Positions 11,868 to 21,097 of a DNA stretch of 64,000 bases are shown in pieces; positions within the stretch are counted from its first letter, which is position 1; every line of letters starts with the position of its first letter. The stretch is from the NCBI RefSeq assembly GCF_019343105.1, contig NZ_CP073764.1:2840001-2904000 (forward strand), given 5' to 3'. This stretch comes from Methylovirgula sp. HY1. GTDB lineage: Bacteria; Pseudomonadota; Alphaproteobacteria; Rhizobiales; Beijerinckiaceae. The translations under genes were made by a program, and so were the position numbers. Below the pieces are notes generated by a model. It saw only the letters and a program-made list of their open reading frames with translations, made no database searches and was not told the DNA's origin.

Positions 11868-13082
11868 ATGACGGTTGAAATTCGCGTCCCTACGTTAGGG
11901 GAATCGGTGAGCGAAGCGACGATCGGACGGTGGTTCAAAAAGGCCGGCGATCCGGTTGCGCTCGATGAGCCGATCGTCGAACTCGAAACTGACAAAGTCA
12001 CGCTCGAAGTCAATGCGCCGGCAACCGGGGTGTTGTCGGAAATCACGGTGAAAGACGGCGAGACGGTTACGCCCGGCACGCTTCTCGGCGCGATCAGCGA
12101 AGGGGCTTCGGCGCCACGTCCGGCGAAGGCCGCGGCCGCTGTCGCCCCGGCTGTTGCCGCGGCGGCTGAAAAATCCAGCGCCCGGCCGCCGTCGCCGGCC
12201 GCTGCCAAGATCGCTGCCGATAAAGCTGTCGATGCTGCGGCGATCGCCGGCTCCGGCAAAGAAGGCCAAGTGCTGAAAGGCGATGTCTTGGCTTTTCTCG
12301 CGAATGAGCCCGCGCCGTCACCGTCGGCTGCTGCATCTCCTGCGCCTGTGCAATTTCGTGCGCCATCGAGTCCGGCCGATGCGGGCCGGGAGGAGCGCGT
12401 GCGGATGACCAAATTGCGCCAGACGATTGCCCGGCGCTTGAAGGATGCGCAGGCGGTTGCCGCCATGCTGACGACGTTCAACGAAGTCGACATGAGCGAA
12501 ATCATGGCGCTGCGCACGCGCTACAAGGATGTGTTCGAGAAAAAATATGGGGCGAAGCTCGGCTTCATGGGCTTTTTCGTCAAAGCCTGCGTCGGTGCCT
12601 TGAAGGAAATCCCGGCGGTCAATGCGGAGATCGACGGTGTCGATCTCGTCTATAAGAATTATTATCATCTCGGCATTGCTGTCGGCACCGACAAGGGCCT
12701 CGTCGTGCCGGTTGTGCGCGACGCCGACCAACTCGGCATTGCCGCGATCGAAAAGAAGATCGCCGATCTCGGCCGCCGCGCGCGCGACGGCATGCTGACG
12801 ATCGACGCGATGCAGGGCGGCACATTCACCATCACCAATGGCGGTATTTATGGTTCGTTGATGTCGACGCCGATTCTCAATGCGCCGCAATCCGGCATTC
12901 TCGGCATGCATAAAATCCAGGAGCGCCCGGTTGTGGTCGCCGGCAAGATCGAAATCCGGCCGATGATGTACCTCGCGCTGACTTATGATCACCGGATCGT
13001 CGACGGCAAGGAGGCGGTGACGTTTCTGGTGCGGGTGAAAGAGGCGCTGGAGGATCCGGCGCGGCTGGTGCTGGATTTGTAA
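11868..13082 (+). CDS. sucB: Dihydrolipoyllysine succinyltransferase (2-oxoglutarate dehydrogenase E2)
   Basis: This encodes 404 residues. The N-terminal lipoyl domain carries the attachment lysine K43 in ETDKVT. An Ala/Pro-rich linker leads to the E3-binding domain at about residues 105-145 ([12 protein letters not shown]). After a second linker comes the catalytic acyltransferase domain, ending with the DHRIVDG motif (H375). It forms the core of the complex with SucA and Lpd. Only one lipoyl domain is present, as usual for SucB. Confidence 0.96.
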   Translation: MTVEIRVPTLGESVSEATIGRWFKKAGDPVALDEPIVELETDKVTLEVNAPATGVLSEITVKDGETVTPGTLLGAISEGASAPRPAKAAAAVAPAVAAAAEKSSARPPSPAAAKIAADKAVDAAAIAGSGKEGQVLKGDVLAFLANEPAPSPSAAASPAPVQFRAPSSPADAGREERVRMTKLRQTIARRLKDAQAVAAMLTTFNEVDMSEIMALRTRYKDVFEKKYGAKLGFMGFFVKACVGALKEIPAVNAEIDGVDLVYKNYYHLGIAVGTDKGLVVPVVRDADQLGIAAIEKKIADLGRRARDGMLTIDAMQGGTFTITNGGIYGSLMSTPILNAPQSGILGMHKIQERPVVVAGKIEIRPMMYLALTYDHRIVDGKEAVTFLVRVKEALEDPARLVLDL

Positions 13083-13106
13083 AGACGCGATCCCCGGCGG
13101 TTTCCG

Positions 13107-13140
13107 ACTTCCCGGGCAAGATCATGCGTCAAACTATTTA
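13107..13140. repeat. Remnant of the dispersed palindromic element
   Basis: The sequence containing AAGATCATGCGTCAAA matches the segment AAGATCATGCGTTAAAAC in the fuller copy at 24538-24557, but lacks the rest. It probably represents a decayed copy between sucB and the MAPEG gene. Confidence 0.4.
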
Positions 13141-13171
13141 GGCTGCGGCGTGCCGCAAAATGGGGTGACAC

Positions 13172-13561
13172 ATGCATTCCGCCGAACTTCTCGCGCTCGA
13201 ACTCAGCGTGCTGCTATTCATTGCACATCTGGCCGCCCAGAATTTTTTCGCGCGCGCCGAATTTGACGATGAATATCTCATGAGCGCGCGCGACGAGAAC
13301 CGCCGGGTAAAGGGCATCAAGGCCGGCCGCGCGCATCGCGCTCTGGCCAATTTTGTCGAGAATTACGCTCCCTTTGTCGCGCTCGATCTTGGCCTCATCG
13401 CGACCGGCCAGACCGGCGGCTGGGGCGCAATGATTTGGGTCATCGGACGCATTTGCTACTTGCCTGCATACATCCTCGGTATTCCCGTCGTGCGCAGTTT
13501 ATTCTGGGTGGTTTCGATCATCGGCTTGCTCATGATGCTCGCGCGGCTGGCGGGATTCTGA
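13172..13561 (+). CDS. MAPEG-family membrane protein
   Basis: This encodes 129 residues with about four hydrophobic segments: residues 5-22, a middle pair around 65-80 and 87-103, and the C-terminal VVSIIGLLMMLARL. The family hallmark RAHRALANFVENYAPF occurs at about residues 54-69. MAPEG proteins include microsomal glutathione transferases and related integral membrane proteins; the bacterial members of this subtype have no assigned reaction. It sits between sucB and lpd with short gaps (89 bp and 18 bp) and is probably cotranscribed with lpd. Confidence 0.85.
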   Translation: MHSAELLALELSVLLFIAHLAAQNFFARAEFDDEYLMSARDENRRVKGIKAGRAHRALANFVENYAPFVALDLGLIATGQTGGWGAMIWVIGRICYLPAYILGIPVVRSLFWVVSIIGLLMMLARLAGF

Positions 13562-13579
13562 GCGCATCGAGGTTCAATA

Positions 13580-14974
13580 ATGTACGATCTCACAATTATC
13601 GGCACCGGCCCCGGCGGTTATGTCTGCGCCATCCGCGCGGCGCAATTGGGCTTGAAAGTCGCTGTCGTCGAAAAGCGCAAGACGTTTGGCGGCACTTGCC
13701 TCAACATCGGCTGCATTCCCTCAAAAGCGCTGCTCCACGCGTCGGAGAAATTCGCCGAAGCCGCGCATGATCTGCCAGCCTTCGGCGTCATCACCGGCAA
13801 GCCGCAACTCGATCTCGTCGCGATGATGAAGCACAAGAGCGATACGGTTGCAGGCAATGTCAATGGCGTCGCTTTCTTGCTCAAGAAGAACAAGATCGAT
13901 CCCTTCATCGGGCATGGCACGATCATAGCGCCCGGCAAGATCGAGGTGACGGCGGAAGATGGGACGAAGCAGACGATCGAGACGAAATCGATCGTCATTG
14001 CCACCGGCTCCGAGGTTACCCCATTGCCGGGCGTGACGATTGACGAGAAGCAGATCGTGTCTTCGACCGGCGCGCTCGAACTCGAAGAAGTGCCGGGCAA
14101 GCTCTTGGTCGTGGGCGCCGGCGTCATCGGCCTCGAACTCGGCTCGGTCTGGAGCCGGCTTGGCGCGGACGTGACCGTCGTCGAATTCCTCGATCGGATT
14201 TTGCCGGGTGCCGATACTGAGATCGGCAAGCAGGCGCAGCGCATGCTCGAAAAGCAGGGGCTGAAATTTTTGCTCGGGCATAAGGTCGGCAAGATCGAAA
14301 AAACCAAGACCGGACTCAAAATTGCCGTCGAGCCAACGGCGGGTGGCGCGGCCACCGACCTTGGCGCCGATGTCGTGCTCGTTGCGATCGGTCGCAGACC
14401 TTTCACGCAAAATCTCGGGCTCGAAGGGCTCGGCGTCGCGCTGGAGCGCGGGCGCGTCGTCATCGACGACCGTTTCGCCACCAACATCCCCGGCCTTTAC
14501 GCGATCGGCGATGTCGTGCGTGGGCCGATGCTCGCGCATAAGGCGGAGGACGAAGGGATCGCTGTCGCCGAAATTCTTGCCGGCCAGCATGGCCATGTGA
14601 ATTACAATGTGATTCCGGGCGTCGTCTATACGATCCCGGAAATCGCGTCGGTCGGGGCAACCGAGGAAGAGCTCCAGGCGAAAGGGGTTGCTTACAAAGT
14701 CGGGAAATTTCCCTTCAGCGCGAATGGCCGGGCGCGGGCAATGCGGGCGACCGAAGGTTTCGTCAAATTCTTGGCTGACGCGACCACCGATCGCGTGCTC
14801 GGCGTCCATGTCGTCGGCCCATTCGCCGGCGAGCTCATCGCCGAGGCGGCCGTGCTGATGGAATTCTCAGGCTCGGCGGAAGATCTCGCCCGCATCTGCC
14901 ATGCGCATCCGACGCTTTCGGAAGCCATGAGAGAAGCCGCGCTCGCGGTGGATAAGCGCGCGATCCATATTTGA
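13580..14974 (+). CDS. lpd: Dihydrolipoyl dehydrogenase (E3)
   Basis: This encodes 464 residues, a FAD-dependent pyridine nucleotide-disulfide oxidoreductase. The FAD motif is GTGPGG (residues 8-13), the redox pair is C40 and C45 in GGTCLNIGC, the NAD motif is GAGVIGLELGS, the second FAD segment is YAIGDVV, and the catalytic His lies in HAHPTLSE near the C-terminus. It reoxidises the dihydrolipoyl groups of SucB using NAD+. It closes the TCA operon. Confidence 0.97.
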   Translation: MYDLTIIGTGPGGYVCAIRAAQLGLKVAVVEKRKTFGGTCLNIGCIPSKALLHASEKFAEAAHDLPAFGVITGKPQLDLVAMMKHKSDTVAGNVNGVAFLLKKNKIDPFIGHGTIIAPGKIEVTAEDGTKQTIETKSIVIATGSEVTPLPGVTIDEKQIVSSTGALELEEVPGKLLVVGAGVIGLELGSVWSRLGADVTVVEFLDRILPGADTEIGKQAQRMLEKQGLKFLLGHKVGKIEKTKTGLKIAVEPTAGGAATDLGADVVLVAIGRRPFTQNLGLEGLGVALERGRVVIDDRFATNIPGLYAIGDVVRGPMLAHKAEDEGIAVAEILAGQHGHVNYNVIPGVVYTIPEIASVGATEEELQAKGVAYKVGKFPFSANGRARAMRATEGFVKFLADATTDRVLGVHVVGPFAGELIAEAAVLMEFSGSAEDLARICHAHPTLSEAMREAALAVDKRAIHI

Positions 14975-15029
14975 GGCGCGTCGGCCAAATTGTCTTGACA
15001 TTGTCTGGCACGAAGCGCCATGTTTTGCC

Positions 15030-15317
15030 ATGCCCTTTGAGCCCACCAATCGCACCGAAAAGCTTGATCTGCGCCTGACGAAATCTGCAAAGCGGATTTT
15101 GCAGGCGGCGGCGATGGTCGCGCGCAAATCTGTCAGCGAATTCGTTCTCGAATCCGCGCTGAACGAAGCAGAAGAACGGCTGGCTGATCGTCGCGTCTTT
15201 ACGCTCGATGCGGAGCGCTGGGAGGCTTTCGTTGCAGCCCTCGATGCGCCGCCGCGCCGGCATCCGCGGCTTGAACGGCTGTTTCGTGAAAAGTCTGTTT
15301 TCGATCCCGAGTCGTGA
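15030..15317 (+). CDS. DUF1778 (TacA-like) ribbon-helix-helix antitoxin
   Basis: This encodes 95 residues. The N-terminal ribbon-helix-helix segment (EKLDLRLTKSAKRILQAAAMVARKS) is characteristic of DUF1778 antitoxins. The C-terminal half (RRVFTLDAERWEAFVAALD) matches the toxin-neutralising tail of TacA-like proteins. These bind and inhibit a GNAT toxin and repress their own operon. The stop codon overlaps the GTG start of the toxin gene (GTGA). A consensus TTGACA lies at 14995-15000, with a weak CCATGT 17 bp later, as a possible promoter. Confidence 0.88.
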   Translation: MPFEPTNRTEKLDLRLTKSAKRILQAAAMVARKSVSEFVLESALNEAEERLADRRVFTLDAERWEAFVAALDAPPRRHPRLERLFREKSVFDPES

Positions 15318-15817
15318 CACGTCCGCTGCGCATCGAAAAATTGCAGCGCACTCATGTGGTCGACGCCTTCGCCTGTGGTCAAGCCGACCTCGATCGCTTT
15401 CTCATTCGTCATGCTTTGCAGGCGCAGCAAGCAAATTCCTCGCAGACCTATGTCGGCCTGAACGGCGTGAAGGTCGTTGGCTATTATACGATCGTCGCGG
15501 GCGAAGTGCGGCACGCGGATGCGCCCGCGCGGGTCACCAAAGGCATGCCGCGCCATCCGATCCCGCTTCTGGTGCTTGCGCGCCTTGCTGTCCATCGCGA
15601 ATGGCAAGGCCGCGGTCTTGGTGCAGGGCTACTGCTCGATGCGCTCGGCCGCGTGTTGCAGGCCGCAGATATCGTCGGGGTGCGGGCACTTGCGGTCCAT
15701 GCGAAAGATGATGCGGCGGAATCGTTCTATAAGCATTTCGGATTCGTGCCGTCGCCCACCGACTCGCGCCATCTGTTCATATTGATCAAGGACATTCGCG
15801 CCGCTGCCGGCGAATGA
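15314..15817 (+). CDS. GNAT-family acetyltransferase toxin (TacT-like)
   Basis: This encodes 167 residues from the GTG at 15314, overlapping the antitoxin stop by 4 bases. The N-terminal segment (LRIEKLQRTHVVDAFACGQ.DLDRFL) and the acetyl-CoA P-loop REWQGRGLGAGLL are typical of toxins paired with DUF1778 proteins. The C-terminal FYKHFGFVPSP..SRHLFILIKD also fits. Known members acetylate the aminoacyl group of charged tRNAs and block translation. Which tRNA is attacked here cannot be told from sequence. Confidence 0.88.
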   Translation: MTRPLRIEKLQRTHVVDAFACGQADLDRFLIRHALQAQQANSSQTYVGLNGVKVVGYYTIVAGEVRHADAPARVTKGMPRHPIPLLVLARLAVHREWQGRGLGAGLLLDALGRVLQAADIVGVRALAVHAKDDAAESFYKHFGFVPSPTDSRHLFILIKDIRAAAGE

Positions 15818-15874
15818 CCGGCTTTGCGAAACTTTTTGTCGAAGCAATCACCATCGAGCGCAGGGCGTCCATTT

Positions 15875-16708
15875 TCAGGCCGGAACGGCCTCGTGCGGAA
15901 TGCCGTCGAGCAGGCGCTGCGCCGCTGCCGCACCTTCGGGAATATGCCGACCCCATTGATTCCAAAAGAAGGGCGTGGCTGCCTCGGCACATTGATCACG
16001 CAGCGCCCGCGCCCAGTCCGGATGACAGACGGTGCCCTTGGCGCCGGTTTCGCCGCCGGCCACGACCCAATCGAGCCGCGCCCCTGAGCCCGGCGGCTTC
16101 AGCCAAGTACCGATCTTGAGATCGAGCTTTTCCAACAGAGGTTCGGCGGCGATGAAGCGCAGCGCCGCCGGCGTTTCGAGCAGGAGCGGAATGCGCCGAT
16201 CCGCCTCTTTCTGATTTTCCGCTGTCACGCCGAGCCAGACGTTGGGCAGCGGCCACGCCGGGACCTCATGCGCCGCACCGGGCACAAGTTCATCCATGGC
16301 TTTGGCGATCCGTCCCGGCGTCGCGGTATCGGCCATATAGGGTTGCGCGGTTTTCGGCCGTTTGGTCAGCACCAGATAGATATGCTGCGGCGCCAAGGCC
16401 ATGACGGCGAAGATTTTGTCGATCGCCGCCGTGTCGAGCGCCTCATGGAAGACATCCGACAGGGAATTGACAAAGACCCGCTGGGGCGCCTCCCAGCCGA
16501 GCGGCAAGGTCAGGCGGTCGGGGCGCAATTCGATCTTGCCGGACCAGCCAGAGGGATCGGCGAAGCCCTGGCCCCAGCCTCCCGGCTGGGCGTTTTCCGC
16601 CGTCAGAGCTTCGGCATAGCAATGTTTGCAGGCCGCGCTCTTGCGGGTGCAGCCGACGAGCGGGTCCCAGGTGGCTTGCGCCCATGCAATGGCGATTTCC
16701 GTTCCCAT
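15875..16708 (-). CDS. DUF5131 / phage Gp37-Gp68 family protein
   Basis: This encodes 277 residues. It begins AIAWAQATWDPLVGC, followed by the cysteine cluster CTRKSAACKHCYA (C..6..C..2..C), and later has SLSDVFHEAL, LVLTKRP, WLGVTAENQ and VVAGGETG, all hallmarks of DUF5131. Members resemble radical-SAM proteins and occur in phages and bacterial chromosomes; their reaction is not established. No phage gene flanks it, so it appears as a single chromosomal gene between a TA pair and a GMC oxidoreductase. Confidence 0.85.
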   Translation of the reverse strand: MGTEIAIAWAQATWDPLVGCTRKSAACKHCYAEALTAENAQPGGWGQGFADPSGWSGKIELRPDRLTLPLGWEAPQRVFVNSLSDVFHEALDTAAIDKIFAVMALAPQHIYLVLTKRPKTAQPYMADTATPGRIAKAMDELVPGAAHEVPAWPLPNVWLGVTAENQKEADRRIPLLLETPAALRFIAAEPLLEKLDLKIGTWLKPPGSGARLDWVVAGGETGAKGTVCHPDWARALRDQCAEAATPFFWNQWGRHIPEGAAAAQRLLDGIPHEAVPA

Positions 16709-16859
16709 GAGTTCGTCTTCCTGCGCGCGGAATGCTCGGCCTTGGTGCCAAGCAGGTTCCGGGCCGGCGCCGGCGCGTCTCCGCCGAGCGGCACCATTGA
16801 ACTTTCACCAAGGAGGGGCGTAGATCCTGTTCAAAGACAGTCGCCGCGAAGAGCCGGGG

Positions 16860-18491
16860 ATGACGGGAGGCTCCATGGAGGACATCGGCCGCTATGACTA
16901 TATCGTCGTCGGTGCGGGCTCGGCCGGCTGCGTCCTCGCCAATCGGCTTTCGGCCGATCCGAAGACCAAGGTTTTGTTGCTGGAGGCCGGCGGCAAGGAT
17001 GATTGGATCTGGTTTCACATTCCGGTCGGCTATCTCTTCGCGATCGGCAATCCGCGCGCCGACTGGATGTTCAAGACGACGCCTCAACCGGGCTTGAATG
17101 GCCGCAGCTTGAATTATCCGCGCGGCAAGGTCATCGGCGGCTCATCCGCGATCAATGCGATGATCTATATGCGCGGCCAGCGCCAAGATTATGATGGCTG
17201 GCGGCAGATGGGCCTGGCTGGATGGGGCTTCGACGACGTGCTGCCGCTGTTCAAGCGTCAGGAGGACCATTATGCCGGGGCCAGCATGGCGCATGGCGCG
17301 GGCGGCCCTTGGCGGGTCGAGGCGCCGCGCGTCCATTGGCCGATCCTCGATGCGGTGCGCGAGGCGGCCGGCGAAATAGGGATTCCCAAGATCGTCGATT
17401 TCAACCGCGGCGACAATGAAGGCGCGGCCTATTTCGACGTCAATCAAAAGCGCGGCCGACGCTGGAGCGCTGCACGCGGTTTCTTGAAGCCGATTCTCAA
17501 ACGGCCCAATCTGCGGCTCGTCAGTGGCGCCGAGGTCGCGTGCATTGTGCTTGCCGGAAAACGTGCCGAAGCGATCCAATTCCACAAAGACGGACAAAGC
17601 TTCATCGTCCATGCGGCGGGTGAGATCATTCTCGCCGCGGGTGCAATCGGCACGCCGAAAATTCTCGAGTTGTCCGGCATTGGCGACGCGCAAGTGCTGG
17701 CCGCCGCCGGCATCGATGTCCGACACGATCTGCCGGGCGTCGGCAAAAATCTGCAGGATCATCTGCAATTGCGGCCGATCTTCAAGCTCGCTCATGCGCG
17801 CACGCTCAATGTCGATTATCGCTCGCGCCTCAAACGTGTCAGCATGGCGCTCGACTATGCTTTGTTCCGCCGCGGCCCGCTCACTATGGCGCCGTCGCAG
17901 CTCGGCATTTTCACGAAATCGAGCGATGCCTATGCGACGCCCAATCTCGAATTCCATGTCCAGCCCCTGTCGCTCGACAAGTTTGGCGACGCCATGCATC
18001 CTTTCGCGGCGATCACCCTCAGCGTCTGCAATTTGCGGCCGACGAGCCGCGGCACGAGCCATGTCGTTTCCCCTGATTTCAGGGCGCCGCCGATGATTTC
18101 GCCGGATTATCTCAGCACGGAGCCGGATCGGCAGGTTGCTGTCGATGCCTTGCGTCTGGTCCGTCGGCTCTGCGCCGCGCCGGCCCTTGCGCCTTATCAG
18201 ATGGAGGAATTTCGTCCCGGCGCCGAACTTGTGAGCGATGCGGATCTCGTCCAAGCGGCTGCCGACATAGGCACGACGATCTTCCATCCCGTCGGCACGG
18301 CGAAAATGGGGATCGACGGCGACCCCATGGCCGTGCTCGATGCGCGGCTGCGGTTGCGCGGCATCGGCGGATTGCGCATCGCCGATGCCTCCGTGATGCC
18401 CTGTATCACCTCTGGAAATACCAATTCGCCGACCATGATGATTGCCGAAAAGGCGGCGGAAATGATCCTCGAAGAGGCGCGGAGATCGTGA
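16860..18491 (+). CDS. GMC-family FAD-dependent oxidoreductase (choline/alcohol dehydrogenase-like)
   Basis: This encodes 543 residues. It has the FAD dinucleotide motif VVGAGSAGC at residues 16-24, GMC signature 1 (PRGKVIGGSSAINAM), signature 2 around GAIGTPKILELSGIG, and the C-terminal active-site region IFHPVGTAKMG followed by SGNTNSPTMMIAEKAA. Such enzymes oxidise alcohols, and choline dehydrogenase is the best-known relative. The substrate is undetermined, because no betaine aldehyde dehydrogenase or BetI gene is nearby. ATG 16875 (MEDIGRY) is an alternative start. Confidence 0.9.
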   Translation: MTGGSMEDIGRYDYIVVGAGSAGCVLANRLSADPKTKVLLLEAGGKDDWIWFHIPVGYLFAIGNPRADWMFKTTPQPGLNGRSLNYPRGKVIGGSSAINAMIYMRGQRQDYDGWRQMGLAGWGFDDVLPLFKRQEDHYAGASMAHGAGGPWRVEAPRVHWPILDAVREAAGEIGIPKIVDFNRGDNEGAAYFDVNQKRGRRWSAARGFLKPILKRPNLRLVSGAEVACIVLAGKRAEAIQFHKDGQSFIVHAAGEIILAAGAIGTPKILELSGIGDAQVLAAAGIDVRHDLPGVGKNLQDHLQLRPIFKLAHARTLNVDYRSRLKRVSMALDYALFRRGPLTMAPSQLGIFTKSSDAYATPNLEFHVQPLSLDKFGDAMHPFAAITLSVCNLRPTSRGTSHVVSPDFRAPPMISPDYLSTEPDRQVAVDALRLVRRLCAAPALAPYQMEEFRPGAELVSDADLVQAAADIGTTIFHPVGTAKMGIDGDPMAVLDARLRLRGIGGLRIADASVMPCITSGNTNSPTMMIAEKAAEMILEEARRS

Positions 18492-18540
18492 AGGCACGCT
18501 CCGATGCATGTGATCAAACGCGACTAGGAAAGCGGACGCC

Positions 18541-19023
18541 ATGTCTTTGCCGAGCCAAGCCAATGTGCCGAAAGATGGTCGCCAGTCGGAGACGGCTCTG
18601 CTTGTGGCGCGCGGCACAAGGCGGCTTTTGCGCAGCCGCAGGTTGGTGACATTGACGGAACTGCCGCTTGCCAGCGGGCGTCGCGCCGATATTGTCGCGC
18701 TGGCGCCGGATGCGACGCTTTTGATCATCGAAATCAAGTCATCGATCGCCGATTTTCGCGCCGATGCGAAATGGCCGGATTATCGCGCTCATTGCGACAG
18801 GCTCTATTTTGCCATTCCAGAAGAGGTCCCGCCGGAGATCATGCCGGAGGATGCCGGGCTCATCATCGCCGATGGTTTTGGTGCCGAAATCCTCCGCGAG
18901 GCGCCGGAGCATCGGCTCGCGGCAGCGACAAGGCGCAGCATGCTGCTGCGTTTTGCCCAGGCGGCAGCGCATCGGCTGCATGGGTTGAGCGATCCGGAGA
19001 TCTTGAGCTTCGGCTCTTTGTGA
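18541..19023 (+). CDS. mmcB: MmcB-family DNA repair protein (PD-(D/E)XK-like)
   Basis: This encodes 160 residues. The core RADIVALAPDATLLIIEIKSS gives the D...E.K arrangement of a PD-(D/E)XK nuclease fold, and the flanking DFRADAKWPDYRAHCDRLYFAIP is typical of the MmcB family. In Caulobacter MmcB belongs to the DNA damage response. It stands alone between the GMC gene and the Mla transporter. No LexA-type operator was recognised upstream. Confidence 0.8.
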   Translation: MSLPSQANVPKDGRQSETALLVARGTRRLLRSRRLVTLTELPLASGRRADIVALAPDATLLIIEIKSSIADFRADAKWPDYRAHCDRLYFAIPEEVPPEIMPEDAGLIIADGFGAEILREAPEHRLAAATRRSMLLRFAQAAAHRLHGLSDPEILSFGSL

Positions 19024-19082
19024 CCGAACGCCAATGCTGGGGCTGAGGAGTTGAGGCACGTCAATGACCCGGCCCCGCGAAT

Positions 19083-20276
19083 ATGATTCCTGAGGACATG
19101 AATTCCATGACCGATCAAAGCATTGCTTTGCACGCGAAGCCGCGGCTTGAAACGACTCACAGCGGGCAACGTCTCATCCTTGTGGTGAGCGGCGCCTGGA
19201 CGGCGCACCATGCCGAAGAACTCGAACATGTGCCTCTCATCGGCGAACCAAGCCGCGAGGCCGCGCCAGAGCCTCCGGGCGGCATCGCGATCGATATGGG
19301 ACAAGTCGAGGCGCTCGATACTTATGGCGCCTGGCTCATCGAGAGGCTCTTTCGCCAATATGCGGGTAAGGGGCGGCAGGTCCAGCTCATCGGCGTGGCC
19401 GAGCGCTATCGCGGTCTCATTGATGAAATCCATGACGTCAACAGGCACCGCGCCGCGCCAAAGCGGCAAGAGAACCGGCTGCTCGCTGCGCTCGAATCCC
19501 TCGGGCGCATTGGCGTCGATGGCGTCAATGATTTTCTCGATCTGCTCGAAATGTTCGGTGCGCTGTTTCGCGCCTTCCTGCGCGTCCTCGTCAATCCGCG
19601 CCGGCTTCGTCTGACCTCGACGGTGCATCATCTCGATCGCGTCGGTTGGCAGGCTGTGCCAATCATTCTCGGGTTCACCTTTCTCATCGGCGCGATCATC
19701 TACCAGCAGAGCACATTTTATTTCCGCAAATTCGGCGCGGAAGATTATGCCATCAATTTCGCCAGCGTCCTCGTGCTGCGTGAGCTCGGCGTGCTGCTCG
19801 TCGCGATCATGGTCGCCGGCCGCTCCGGCAGCTCCTATACGGCCGAACTCGGCACGATGAAGATGCGCGAAGAGATCGACGCGCTCCATACGATGGGACT
19901 CGATCCCGTCGAAGTCCTGATCCTGCCGCGCGTCATCGCGCTCATCATCGCTGTGCCGGTGCTGACCCTCCTCGGCTCCCTGACGGCGCTCTATGGCGGC
20001 GGTATCGTCGCCTATTTCTATTCCGGTATGAGTCCTCAGATCTATCTCACGCGTCTCAACGAGGCGGTTTCGATCACCCAATTCAAGGTCGGCATGATCA
20101 AGGCGCCGTTCATGGCGCTGGTCATCGGCGCAGTCGCCGCCTGCGAGGGCATGAAGGTGAAGGGCAGCGCCGAATCGCTCGGCCTGAAGACGACGGCCTC
20201 GGTCGTGAAATCCATCTTTCTCGTCATCGTGATCGATGGTCTCTTCGCGATTTTCTACACTTCGATCGGATGGTGA
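19083..20276 (+). CDS. mlaE: Mla-type ABC transporter permease with fused N-terminal STAS (MlaB-like) domain
   Basis: This encodes 397 residues. Residues about 20-120 form a STAS-like domain (LILVVSGAWTAHHAEEL, GQVEALDTYGAWLIERL), normally supplied by the separate protein MlaB. Residues about 150-397 are an MlaE permease (LRELGVLLVAIMVAGRSGSSYTAELG, EEIDALHTMGLDP) with several membrane segments. Mla systems move phospholipid between outer and inner membranes. ATG 19107, with GAGGA ten bases upstream, is a good alternative start. The stop overlaps the start region of mlaF. Confidence 0.9.
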   Translation: MIPEDMNSMTDQSIALHAKPRLETTHSGQRLILVVSGAWTAHHAEELEHVPLIGEPSREAAPEPPGGIAIDMGQVEALDTYGAWLIERLFRQYAGKGRQVQLIGVAERYRGLIDEIHDVNRHRAAPKRQENRLLAALESLGRIGVDGVNDFLDLLEMFGALFRAFLRVLVNPRRLRLTSTVHHLDRVGWQAVPIILGFTFLIGAIIYQQSTFYFRKFGAEDYAINFASVLVLRELGVLLVAIMVAGRSGSSYTAELGTMKMREEIDALHTMGLDPVEVLILPRVIALIIAVPVLTLLGSLTALYGGGIVAYFYSGMSPQIYLTRLNEAVSITQFKVGMIKAPFMALVIGAVAACEGMKVKGSAESLGLKTTASVVKSIFLVIVIDGLFAIFYTSIGW

Positions 20277-21088
20277 GCATGGCCGAAGGCAGCGAAGCGA
20301 TCGTCGCGACTGTGGCAGCTGCAGACATTGTTATCCGGGTGCGCGACCTTGTGGTCGGTTTCGGCGATACGACGGTGCTCGATCATCTCGATCTCGATGT
20401 CGCACGCGGCGAGATTTTGGGTTTCGTCGGGGGCTCCGGTTCCGGCAAATCGGTGCTGCTGCGGACGCTCATCGGCTTGTTGCAAAAGCGATCCGGGACG
20501 ATCCAGCTCCTCGGCATCGACGTCGATCAAGTCAACGTCGAGGACATGCAGGCGATCGAGCGACGCTGGGGCATATTGTTTCAGCAGGGCGCGCTGTTTT
20601 CGTCGCTGACGACATTGCAGAATGTACAATTCCCGATGCGCGAATATTTGCATCTGTCAGAGCGGCTCATGGACGAAGTGGCGATGGCGAAGCTCGAAAT
20701 GGTGGGCTTGACCGCCGAAGATGCGGTCAAATTTCCCTCCGAGCTTTCTGGCGGCATGGTGAAGCGCGTCGCGCTCGCCCGCGCTCTGGCGCTCGATCCG
20801 GAGATCGTCTTTCTCGACGAGCCGACCTCCGGTCTCGATCCGATTTCCGCCGGTGAATTCGACGTGCTGATCAGGACTATGCAGCAAACTTTCGGGCTCA
20901 CCGTCTTCATGGTCACACATGATCTCGACAGCCTACATAATGTCTGCGACCGCATCGCGGCCCTGGCTGATGGCAAAGTCGTTGCCGAGGGCACGATCGA
21001 GACCATGCTCGCCTGCGAACACCCATGGGTGAAAGCCTATTTCCGCGGCAAGCGCGCACGGGTCCTGGCACCCGCTCAGCAACATTGA
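20270..21088 (+). CDS. mlaF: Mla-type ABC transporter ATP-binding protein
   Basis: This encodes 272 residues (269 from the second ATG at 20279). It has Walker A GGSGSGKS, a Q-loop region (LFQQGALFSSLTTLQNV), the signature LSGGMVKR typical of MlaF rather than LSGGQ, Walker B IVFLDEPTSGLDP and the H-loop MVTHD. It energises the STAS-MlaE permease, whose last codons it overlaps, and precedes the MCE protein by 9 bp. Confidence 0.93.
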   Translation: MVSMAEGSEAIVATVAAADIVIRVRDLVVGFGDTTVLDHLDLDVARGEILGFVGGSGSGKSVLLRTLIGLLQKRSGTIQLLGIDVDQVNVEDMQAIERRWGILFQQGALFSSLTTLQNVQFPMREYLHLSERLMDEVAMAKLEMVGLTAEDAVKFPSELSGGMVKRVALARALALDPEIVFLDEPTSGLDPISAGEFDVLIRTMQQTFGLTVFMVTHDLDSLHNVCDRIAALADGKVVAEGTIETMLACEHPWVKAYFRGKRARVLAPAQQH

Positions 21089-21097
21089 GGCACGGCA

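Noticed and set aside
17142-18737. 531-codon minus-strand frame opposite the GMC oxidoreductase
   Set aside because: This is an antisense shadow without motifs; the GMC signatures on the plus strand account for the sequence.
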